From Cryomorphaceae bacterium (GTDB taxonomy: Bacteria; Bacteroidota; Bacteroidia; Flavobacteriales; Schleiferiaceae), in assembly GCA_003445735.1 (NCBI GenBank), contig DMCR01000199.1, forward strand, positions 1 through 5,751: DNA of 5,751 nucleotides, in the 5' to 3' direction. Made by a program: the position numbers and the translations under genes. Under the pieces are notes generated by a model. The model was not told the origin of the DNA, made no database searches, and saw only the letters and a program-made list of their open reading frames with translations. Positions 1 through 5,751 of this stretch are shown here, piece after piece (position 1 is the first letter of the stretch; each line of letters begins with the position of its first letter).

Positions 1-711
1 CTGAAGCATATCGCCCACGTTTACCACGAGTGCGCCTGGGATGGCAGTAATGCCCACCCATTGACCTTGTTTATTCAATACCTCGAGGCCTTCCGCGCTC
101 GCACCCATCAACAGCGTGATCAGGTTAATGTCTTCGTGTTGCCCCGCACGTACGCTATCTCCTGGATCCTCCGTAATAGGCGGGTAGTGGATGGCGCGTA
201 AGATGCTGTTTCCTCCTTTTACCCAAGGTTGGAAATAATCTGGGTCCAATTCTAAATACGTGGCAATGGCACTCAACATGTCGAGTCCTATACCTTCCAA
301 TTGCTGGTAGGCTTGTACACAGGTCGGTGCAAAATCTGGACGTTCGTCCACGTGCACATTGTCATGATATTCTGGGCCATTATACGCAGGCTCTGGTTGT
401 CCAACCTGCCAAAATTCTTTCAAATCCTTGGCTGGAATACCCTTAGCATGCTCACGGCCAAAGCTCGTATATCCACGTTGCCCTGCCAGTGAGGCGATCT
501 CGTATTTTCTCTTGGTACGGGTGTCCTGCCCGAAGAAGGTCTCTACTTCACTGTAGAGTTTGGCTTGCATTTCGTCGGTAAAGCCGTGATTAGTAATGGT
601 TACAAAGCCGATATCTGTGTAGGCTTTGCCCAGGTCTGCAGCAAACTGCTTTCGCTGTTCTGGGGTGCCCTTTGTCCAATGGGCCAGATCTAAGGTTGGT
701 ATAAAAGCCAT
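1..711 (-). CDS. Isopenicillin N synthase-like Fe(II)/2-oxoglutarate oxygenase (3' end missing)
   Basis: The minus-strand frame is open from ATG at 711 to the left window edge, giving 237 codons of a protein that in this family usually has about 310-330. Residues 1-120 or so look like the non-haem dioxygenase N-terminal domain: it begins MAFIPTLDLAHW, and residues 34-44 read DIGFVTITNHGF, the typical 'GFF.v.NHG' signature. The catalytic jelly-roll begins near residue 168 with LRAIHYPP (171-178). It continues with GQHEDINLITLL (190-201), where H192 and D194 form the HxD half of the iron facial triad. The distal His and the RxS motif for 2-oxoglutarate lie beyond the edge, after NVGDMLQ. An in-frame TAA six codons upstream (727-729) makes ATG 711 the only sensible ATG start. 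The family performs oxidative cyclisation, hydroxylation or ethylene-type chemistry in the cytoplasm. The substrate cannot be read from sequence, and nothing here suggests a beta-lactam cluster, so 'isopenicillin N synthase' is a family name only. Confidence 0.9.
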   Translation of the reverse strand, partial: MAFIPTLDLAHWTKGTPEQRKQFAADLGKAYTDIGFVTITNHGFTDEMQAKLYSEVETFFGQDTRTKRKYEIASLAGQRGYTSFGREHAKGIPAKDLKEFWQVGQPEPAYNGPEYHDNVHVDERPDFAPTCVQAYQQLEGIGLDMLSAIATYLELDPDYFQPWVKGGNSILRAIHYPPITEDPGDSVRAGQHEDINLITLLMGASAEGLEVLNKQGQWVGITAIPGALVVNVGDMLQ

Positions 712-736
712 GTCTCTGCGATTAGGTTAACAACTA

Positions 737-763
737 CAAAAATAACTACCTTTTAGCAGTCAA
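737..763 (-). promoter_or_regulatory. Candidate Bacteroidota-type promoter of the oxygenase gene
   Basis: Read on the minus strand, 744-737 is TATTTTTG, a full match to the TAnnTTTG -7 box of the Bacteroidota primary sigma factor. A TTG at 763-761 could serve as the -33 element. The 16-bp spacer is slightly shorter than the usual 17-23, so the -33 assignment is weak. Transcription would begin near 730, leaving a leader of about 20 nt before ATG 711. The TTG lies directly against the ATG at 766 of the divergent gene, so the two transcription starts would be tightly packed. Confidence 0.45.
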
Positions 764-765
764 TT

Positions 766-2751
766 ATGCGACTAGGGACTGCCCTAACAGAAGTTATGAA
801 CCACACCACCGAAAACGAGCGTTTAATCGACGATTTTCTGCGGGCTCGCGCCATTGAAGAGAAAATGTTGATCTACTTGCGTCAAGGCAAGATTTCCAAG
901 TGGTTCAGCTCCTTTGGACAGGAAGCATTGAGCGTTGCGGCCACCCATGCGCTGGCATCAGACGAATACATTTGCACGATGCACCGAAATCTCGGAGTTT
1001 TTGTTGCCAGGGAAGTGCCATTGCTGCGTCTTTTTGCCCAATTCCAAGGCAAGCCCGCAGGCTTCACCAAAGGACGCGACCGCAGCTTTCACTTTGGGAG
1101 CCAAGAGCATCACATTATAGGGATGATTAGTCATCTTGGGGCCCAACTAGGACTGGCCTGTGGTTTGGCCTTGCGTGAAAAAATGTGCGGTACGGGAAAA
1201 TGTGTATTGGCCTTTACCGGCGACGGGGCGACTTCGCAGGGAGATTTCCACGAAGCACTGAATTTAGCGGCCGTTTGGGACCTGCCCGTAGTTTTCGTTG
1301 TCGAACGAAACTATTGGGGACTGAGTACCCCTGAAGAACAACAATTTGTCTTTAAGTCATTTTTAGATAAGGGCCCTGCCTATGGCATGGAAGCCCGATC
1401 CTTTAACGCCAACGATTTGCAGGAGGGAAGCAGAGCGTTTAGCGAGGCCGCAGCTTTTGCCCGACAAGAGCAGAAGCCTATTCTTCTTGAAGCCCGGACT
1501 TTCCGAATTCGCGGCCATGAAGAGGCGAGCGGAACCAAATATTATCCACAGGGCATGATCGATGCGGCGATGGAGGAGGAGCCGATGGCTTTGATTCAAA
1601 ATAATTTGAGCTCATGGGGGTTGACCCAAGAGGAATTGGACGATAAAATGGGCCAATTCAAATCTGAGGTCGACGAAGCTTTTCATGCAGCTGTGGAGTT
1701 AGACGGTCCTAGGTACGATGCGCAAGAAAGTCACAATGATCTCTACGCACCTTCGGTAGATCCGCACTGGACGGGGGAGGGTGTGCAGGAAATGCGAATG
1801 ATCGATGCCATCCACGATGCGTTGGGCGTGGCGTTAGAAGAGTGGCCGGAATTGGTCTACATGGGGCAAGATATTGGTGCATATGGTGGCGTTTTCAAAG
1901 CAACCGAAGGATATACCGAGAAATTTGGTGAGGACCGAGTACGCAATACACCACTATGTGAGAGCGCCATTGTAGGATCCGCGCTCGGCTATGCAATTTC
2001 TGGCGGTAAGGCCATGATGGAAATGCAGTTCTCGGATTTTGTCAGCACCGGATTCAATCAAATCGTTAATAATTTAGCAAAACTACACTGGCGTTGGGGC
2101 CAGGCTGTGGATGTGGTAATCAGGATGCCTACAGGCGCGGGCGTAGCTGCAGGGCCGTTCCACTCGCAAAGTACCGAGGCGTGGTTCACACATACGCCTG
2201 GACTAAAGGTGGTGTATCCCGCGTTTCCAAGCGAAGCGAAGGCGCTGCTCTTGGCGAGTTTCGCGGACCCTAACCCAGTAATGTTCTTCGAGCATAAGGC
2301 CTTGTATCGCACCTTGAAAGAAGAAGTGCCTCAAGGAAAAGTCAGTACACCATTAGGTACGGGTACCGTTGTGACACAGGGCGATGCCTTGAGCATCATC
2401 ACTTACGGCATGGGGGTGCATTGGGCCCTAGAGGCTTTGGAAGCCATGGGACTCGAGGGTCAAGTTGAAATCTTCAACATGAGAACCCTAGTGCCGCTCG
2501 ATATCGAAGGCATTAAACAAAGCGTTTGCAAAACGGGTAAGGTGATCGTGCTGCAGGAGGACGTGGCCGTCGGGGGTTATGGCGAACACGTGGTGAGCCT
2601 CTTATCGAAAGAATGTTGGGATCAATTAGACGGTCCTATAACCCTAGTCGCTTCCGATGCAACACCTGTGCCCTTCCACCAAACATTGGAGGAAAGCTTT
2701 TTAGCCAAGAGTAAGCTTCAAGCAGCGATCGAAGATCTAATGCAGTATTAA
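766..2751 (+). CDS. Fused 2-oxoacid dehydrogenase E1 component, alpha and beta subunits (thiamine diphosphate-dependent)
   Basis: This is a complete 661-aa protein joining both E1 subunits of a pyruvate or branched-chain 2-oxoacid dehydrogenase complex. E1 decarboxylates the 2-oxoacid on thiamine diphosphate and passes the acyl group to lipoyl-E2 in the cytoplasm. The alpha part (about 20-315) shows EEKMLIYLRQGKISKWFSSFGQEA (31-54), RDRSFHFGSQE (104-114), the cofactor motif GDG (152-154) with its end at ERN (180-182), and RGHEEASGTKYY (249-260), equivalent to the phosphorylation loop of mammalian E1 alpha. A linker of about 25 residues follows. The beta part (about 340-661) shows GQDIGAYGGVFK (367-378), RNTPLCESAIVG (393-404) with E399 as the expected cofactor-activating Glu, MPTGAGVAAGPFHSQS (454-469) with catalytic-type H466, and a transketolase C-terminal domain from about 525. 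The motif end is RN rather than NN, which is unusual. ATG 766 follows an in-frame TAG at 754-756, and ATG 796 (M11) is an alternative start that would keep all recognisable domain sequence. No E2 or E3 gene is nearby, and which oxoacid is used cannot be decided; the family name is secure. Confidence 0.95.
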   Translation: MRLGTALTEVMNHTTENERLIDDFLRARAIEEKMLIYLRQGKISKWFSSFGQEALSVAATHALASDEYICTMHRNLGVFVAREVPLLRLFAQFQGKPAGFTKGRDRSFHFGSQEHHIIGMISHLGAQLGLACGLALREKMCGTGKCVLAFTGDGATSQGDFHEALNLAAVWDLPVVFVVERNYWGLSTPEEQQFVFKSFLDKGPAYGMEARSFNANDLQEGSRAFSEAAAFARQEQKPILLEARTFRIRGHEEASGTKYYPQGMIDAAMEEEPMALIQNNLSSWGLTQEELDDKMGQFKSEVDEAFHAAVELDGPRYDAQESHNDLYAPSVDPHWTGEGVQEMRMIDAIHDALGVALEEWPELVYMGQDIGAYGGVFKATEGYTEKFGEDRVRNTPLCESAIVGSALGYAISGGKAMMEMQFSDFVSTGFNQIVNNLAKLHWRWGQAVDVVIRMPTGAGVAAGPFHSQSTEAWFTHTPGLKVVYPAFPSEAKALLLASFADPNPVMFFEHKALYRTLKEEVPQGKVSTPLGTGTVVTQGDALSIITYGMGVHWALEALEAMGLEGQVEIFNMRTLVPLDIEGIKQSVCKTGKVIVLQEDVAVGGYGEHVVSLLSKECWDQLDGPITLVASDATPVPFHQTLEESFLAKSKLQAAIEDLMQY

Positions 2752-2792
2752 AGAATTTTCTCCTCGACACAGGAAGAAAAATCTAAAGCATA

Positions 2793-2825
2793 AAAAACCC
2801 CCGCGGCGCAGCCGTGGGGGTTTTT
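2793..2825. terminator. Bidirectional intrinsic terminator between convergent genes
   Basis: A near-perfect inverted repeat has AAAAACCCCC at 2793-2802 pairing with GGGGGTTTTT at 2816-2825. Inside it GCGGC (2803-2807) pairs with GCCGT (2811-2815) with a single G-U wobble, closing a GCA loop (2808-2810). The GC core is 10 bp and is flanked by a T tract on either strand (five T after the plus-strand stem, six on the minus strand). It lies 41 bp after the E1 stop and 20 bp after the stop of the convergent secreted-protein gene, so it can end both transcripts. Confidence 0.93.
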
Positions 2826-2845
2826 AGTTTGTTAAAAAATTTCAC

Positions 2846-4756
2846 TTACTCCACGATCAATTTATTCGTGATGCGGTAATCACCAGATTGAATAGTGTAG
2901 AAGTACACACCTGATGCGAAGTTGGTCGCATCAACAGTGTGGATGTGACGACCTTCGTTCAAAAGACCTAGGTCTTCGTTCAAAATCAAACGTCCAGTGA
3001 GGTCCACAATGCTTAAGTTGAATTGAGCTGAAGCTACCGAATTAATGGCAATTTTCGTCAGAGCATCTGTTGGGTTAGGATAGTTTTGGCTCACGCTAAA
3101 GTTGTTGAGTTCCAATTCTTCCAAACCAATATTATTCGGATAAGGCTGGCCGAGGTAGTAGAAGTCAATAGGGTTCAAAACGCTGAATGAACCGAAGTCT
3201 TCAATTGGACCGTAAGTCATGTGCAACTGGTGAGTACCGTCGCCATTATCAAAGGCCCAATCGGCTACATTACCCCATGTAGCATCGCCATAAGTACCCA
3301 TTACAGTCATCGGGCCTTCTAATGAATCGCCGATAACGTTGTACCCTTGACATCTCCAATCTGGGAACTGATTGTCCGTAGTACCGCTGGCAAAAGTGGT
3401 ATCTGTTTCGAACCAAGAAAAGAACATCATGTCGCGAGAAGTATTCATGCTTATATACGGGCGATTCGCCTCCGGTACAGGACCGTTTGTCGCATCAAAG
3501 TCATAGCTGAACGTGTATACACGTGAGATAATGTTACACTCCCATGTCAATCCGCCGTCGGTAGTGAAAATATCTACCAACAGATTTATAGCCGGGTAAT
3601 AATTAAAATCAGGTGCAGTTGTTCCACCTGTAGGGGTAGTACCAGTGCCCGGGAATACATGGACAAACATGTGAGGGTTACCGTTGGCATCAACCGCCAA
3701 ATCGTGACCACGCGTTGATGAAGTCAAGTGACCGATGTCCCAACCGCCAGTGATCGCAACAAAGATATCTACCAAGCTGTCGCCTGAGCCGTTATCTACC
3801 AATAGGTCTAAATTTGGTCCGATAGGTGAATTCCACGTGGATCCGCCATCCGTAGTTTTGATCATATATGGGTGAATTACTCTTCCAGGCGCGATTGTAC
3901 TATCGTATGCTTCAAGACTGATGAATCCGGTGGTTTTATTTGAAGCAAAAAAGATTCTCGCGTCACCGTAAATTTTACCATCCGCACCTCTGTCGGTTGC
4001 AGGTAGATAAGCTTTATGCTCGGTGTAGGTCATAGAATCTGTGGTCCAGTCCATAGATCCTTTCCAGATCAATGCAGTATCTGTATATTCAGTGTTTTGG
4101 TAATCAGGATGATCTAAAGAAACTCCCCAGAATGTACCCCCATCAACGTAAGAGTTCTCTAGGGTCAAGTGCCCCCCAGTAGTATCTACAGACATGTTGG
4201 TGGTAGTGTTGTCCATTTTATGAGTGCCCATAAGAGCTCCTCCCCACGCCCCGGGTGTACCATTAATACCGGCAAGGGTAGGGGCCCAAACGGAAATACT
4301 GGCATTTAGTGGATTTGTATTCCCACTTTCGTTCAAGATTCCGACGTGTGGGTAACGAGCAAAACCTGGGTAAGCGTAACCACTTAAGTTCGGGTTGTAG
4401 ATTGGACCAGCGTTTGCCGTCCAAGTAGAACCGCCGTTGGTTGAATAGTCAAAACGCAAACTACCTGAGCTGTTATCACCGTTAGAGTTGTAATCTGAAC
4501 GGTGCAAGAAAACGATGGTATTCAAATCTTCGTCCGCCCAAATGTTCGTCTTAGGTCCGAAACCTGTTCCGTACACGTTCGGTGCAGTACCAACAGCTAC
4601 AGAAGAGCTCTGCTTATTTGCACTGGTGTTGTAAGGAATACCATCTGCATGATTTGCTACATACATTTCTGCATTTCTTCCGAGGTCAACTCGTGCCTCT
4701 TGTGCTGTGGCGCTAATGACGCTCAAACCAGCAATTACGAGTAGAAGTCTTTTCAT
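2846..4756 (-). CDS. Secreted Asp-box (BNR-like) protein with T9SS type A sorting domain
   Basis: This 636-aa protein is complete. Residues 1-18 form a classic signal peptide (MKRLLLVIAGLSVISATA, probable cleavage before Q19), so it goes through Sec into the periplasm. The C-terminal 85 residues or so match the Por/T9SS type A sorting domain: FSVSQNYPNPTDALTKI at 553-569, a middle strand with LSIVDLTGRLI (581-591), and the ending ASGVYFYTIQSGDYRITNKL. This predicts export across the outer membrane and release or attachment at the surface. Between them are three Asp-box turns, STNGGSTW (105-112), TTDGGSTW (301-308) and TTDGGLTW (398-405). Such turns occur in beta-propellers of sialidase-like and other BNR proteins. 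The phrase VDANGNPHM (355-363) is also typical of repeated propeller blades. I see no sialidase FRIP motif or other catalytic signature, so an enzyme activity is not supported; it may bind or process a polymer or be structural. Stop codon TAA at 2846-2848 is just outside the terminator. The start is backed by the signal peptide. Confidence 0.9.
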   Translation of the reverse strand: MKRLLLVIAGLSVISATAQEARVDLGRNAEMYVANHADGIPYNTSANKQSSSVAVGTAPNVYGTGFGPKTNIWADEDLNTIVFLHRSDYNSNGDNSSGSLRFDYSTNGGSTWTANAGPIYNPNLSGYAYPGFARYPHVGILNESGNTNPLNASISVWAPTLAGINGTPGAWGGALMGTHKMDNTTTNMSVDTTGGHLTLENSYVDGGTFWGVSLDHPDYQNTEYTDTALIWKGSMDWTTDSMTYTEHKAYLPATDRGADGKIYGDARIFFASNKTTGFISLEAYDSTIAPGRVIHPYMIKTTDGGSTWNSPIGPNLDLLVDNGSGDSLVDIFVAITGGWDIGHLTSSTRGHDLAVDANGNPHMFVHVFPGTGTTPTGGTTAPDFNYYPAINLLVDIFTTDGGLTWECNIISRVYTFSYDFDATNGPVPEANRPYISMNTSRDMMFFSWFETDTTFASGTTDNQFPDWRCQGYNVIGDSLEGPMTVMGTYGDATWGNVADWAFDNGDGTHQLHMTYGPIEDFGSFSVLNPIDFYYLGQPYPNNIGLEELELNNFSVSQNYPNPTDALTKIAINSVASAQFNLSIVDLTGRLILNEDLGLLNEGRHIHTVDATNFASGVYFYTIQSGDYRITNKLIVE

Positions 4757-4781
4757 ATACTTAAGGTGTTTTTATATCGAG

Positions 4782-4789
4782 TAAATATA
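4782..4789 (-). promoter_or_regulatory. Possible -7 box upstream of the secreted-protein gene
   Basis: On the minus strand 4789-4782 reads TATATTTA, seven of eight positions of TAnnTTTG with the final G replaced by A. It would start transcription around 4776, about 20 nt before ATG 4756. There is no TTG at the right distance: the nearest (4818-4816, touching the stop codon of the upstream gene) is 26 bp away. The leader is AT-rich and has no Shine-Dalgarno sequence, which is normal in Bacteroidota. The region is AT-rich enough for this match to arise by chance. Confidence 0.25.
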
Positions 4790-4814
4790 ACGGATAGTCC
4801 TGAAAATAGGAGGG

Positions 4815-5751
4815 TCAACCGAGGATTTCGCGATATAATTGGTGGATTTTCTTACCGATGGACTCAGAAGAGAGTGCATCGAACTTTCCTACAGAGGCTT
4901 TTTCGGCATGAATGAGAGATTTCATTTGCTCCTTCAATGCTTCCTGTGTATCGGCAAGAAGTACTTCTTCATCGTACCAAGGTGCTCCTCCAAAAGTGCT
5001 CTTTGAAATGGCCCAGAGCCCAGCAGTTCTTGCCTCAAATACGGCGATACCAAAGGTTTCGTAATTGCTGTGTAGGATCAGTGCGTTGTGATTTGGGAGG
5101 AGTTTTAATATTTCCTCGTTCGTTTTTCTCCCGTGTACCCAAACATTGGGCAAGGTCCGTACAAATGCTTTCAAACGCTCTAAATCAGGACCGCCTCCGT
5201 AGAAGTGAAGCTCGGCCTGGCCTTGTGGGAGCTGTTGGAAACAATCCAAAATGATTTCTTGTGTTTTCGTTTCGAACACCACATCGGCGACTACGCAAAA
5301 GCTGAAGCTTGAGGGAGTGGAGGTACGCTCATTCTTTGCAGCAGAGATAATATTGGGAATTAGATGGACCCTTTGGTTTTTTGATAACGTGTACAGTCCT
5401 TCACTGAGCAAAGGGCTGATGCATGTGAGTCTATCGAGTCGTTGGAAGTACCATCGTGCGGCCTTGAATCTCCAGCCTTGAAGTAAGGATAATCTGTCCT
5501 TAAGGAATGCACTGCCGTGCTCGGTATGAATGGTTTTAATTCCCTTTAAACGGGCATACCACAATAGGGGGAGCAGGTCGGGAGCATAACAGTGAAAATG
5601 CACAATAGCTGGTCGGTCTATTGCGATGCGGGCGGCAAATGCGGCGAACTTGGCCACTTGACTCATACCTTGCGCACCATAAATCTGAATGCCTTCGTAC
5701 TCCTCTAATTTGTCGTTTGAATTCACAAATCCGAGTACCATAGGTGTATCA
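4815..5751 (-). CDS. GT4-type glycosyltransferase (5' end missing)
   Basis: The minus-strand frame is open through the right edge; residues D-T-P precede the first ATG in the window (5741), so the true start is most likely outside. Residue numbers here count from that ATG (308 aa); GT4 enzymes usually have 350-400. The visible part is the end of the N-terminal GT-B domain, with IVHFHCYAPDLLPLLWYARLKG (46-67, a typical 'vvH.H' region), KTIHTEHGS (69-77) and LTCISPLLSEGL (105-116). It is followed by the C-terminal Rossmann domain: FSFCVVADV (146-154), AELHFYGGGPDLERLKAFV (176-194), NVWVHGRKTNEEI (199-211) and the E-x7-E nucleotide-sugar motif at E228 and E236 within YETFGIAVFEA. This fold transfers sugar from an activated donor with retention, usually in making lipopolysaccharide, capsule or other surface glycans at the inner face of the cytoplasmic membrane. 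Donor and acceptor cannot be told. The next gene downstream starts 58 bp away on the same strand, with no terminator hairpin between them. Confidence 0.88.
   Translation of the reverse strand, partial: DTPMVLGFVNSNDKLEEYEGIQIYGAQGMSQVAKFAAFAARIAIDRPAIVHFHCYAPDLLPLLWYARLKGIKTIHTEHGSAFLKDRLSLLQGWRFKAARWYFQRLDRLTCISPLLSEGLYTLSKNQRVHLIPNIISAAKNERTSTPSSFSFCVVADVVFETKTQEIILDCFQQLPQGQAELHFYGGGPDLERLKAFVRTLPNVWVHGRKTNEEILKLLPNHNALILHSNYETFGIAVFEARTAGLWAISKSTFGGAPWYDEEVLLADTQEALKEQMKSLIHAEKASVGKFDALSSESIGKKIHQLYREILG

Noticed and set aside
301..492. Plus-strand open frame of 63 codons opposite the oxygenase gene
   Set aside because: It lies wholly antisense to a well-supported coding frame, and its translation shows no family features.
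1..711. True isopenicillin N synthase in a beta-lactam cluster
   Set aside because: The resemblance is to the broad oxygenase family; no ACV synthetase or other beta-lactam gene is present, and the substrate-binding C-terminus is outside the window.
3552..4440. Recurring CCGCC-containing segments in the secreted-protein gene that look like DNA repeats
   Set aside because: They encode the Gly-Gly-Ser/Leu-Thr-Trp of the Asp boxes on the minus strand, so the similarity is explained by the protein motif.
4502..4744. Plus-strand open frame of 80 codons opposite the signal-peptide end of the secreted protein
   Set aside because: It is antisense to a clear gene and shows a Cys/Ser/Arg-rich shadow composition with no recognisable motif.
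4772..4790. Inverted repeat TTATAT-N7-ATATAA between the glycosyltransferase and secreted-protein genes
   Set aside because: It consists only of A-T pairs in AT-rich DNA, has no GC core, and is too weak for a terminator; operator function cannot be supported by one copy.
4808..4814. Plus-strand AGGAGGG resembling a strong Shine-Dalgarno site
   Set aside because: No start codon with a supported frame follows on the plus strand, both neighbouring genes are on the minus strand, and Bacteroidota rarely use such sites.
4937..5481. Two consecutive plus-strand open frames (105 and 76 codons) opposite the glycosyltransferase
   Set aside because: Both are antisense to the conserved GT4 frame, including its E-x7-E motif, and have shadow-like composition.

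Overview
The window looks like ordinary chromosomal DNA from a Bacteroidota bacterium, most likely a marine-type Flavobacteriales lineage of moderate GC. Three observations support this. One gene encodes a secreted protein ending in a type IX secretion (Por/T9SS type A) sorting domain, which is restricted to this phylum. The 2-oxoacid dehydrogenase E1 alpha and beta subunits are fused in one polypeptide, with the sequence style common in Flavobacteriia. The intergenic regions carry TAnnTTTG-like promoter boxes and no clear Shine-Dalgarno sites. The exact family cannot be fixed from the sequence alone.

Layout: (1) 1-711, minus strand, the first 237 codons of an isopenicillin-N-synthase-like Fe(II)/2-oxoglutarate oxygenase, cut by the left edge. 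(2) 712-765, a 54-bp divergent promoter region. (3) 766-2751, plus strand, a complete 661-aa fused E1 alpha/beta of a pyruvate or branched-chain 2-oxoacid dehydrogenase complex. (4) 2752-2845, a convergent spacer holding one strong bidirectional intrinsic terminator. (5) 2846-4756, minus strand, a 636-aa secreted protein with signal peptide, three Asp-box (BNR) motifs and a T9SS sorting tail. (6) 4757-4814, a 58-bp spacer with an AT-rich promoter-like box. (7) 4815-5751, minus strand, the C-terminal 311 codons or so of a GT4-type glycosyltransferase, cut by the right edge. No stretch above 100 bp is without a gene.

How the genes relate: there are three transcription units. The oxygenase and the E1 gene diverge from a very short shared regulatory region. 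E1 converges on the secreted-protein gene and shares its terminator. The glycosyltransferase and the secreted protein are co-oriented and could be read together, although each could have its own promoter. I see no metabolic pathway linking all four genes. I found no RNA gene, mobile element, CRISPR array, toxin-antitoxin or defence module, and no evidence of a new system. The points most worth a second look are the altered thiamine-diphosphate motif in E1 alpha, the overlapping divergent promoters, the uncertain E1 start, and the secreted Asp-box protein of unknown function.
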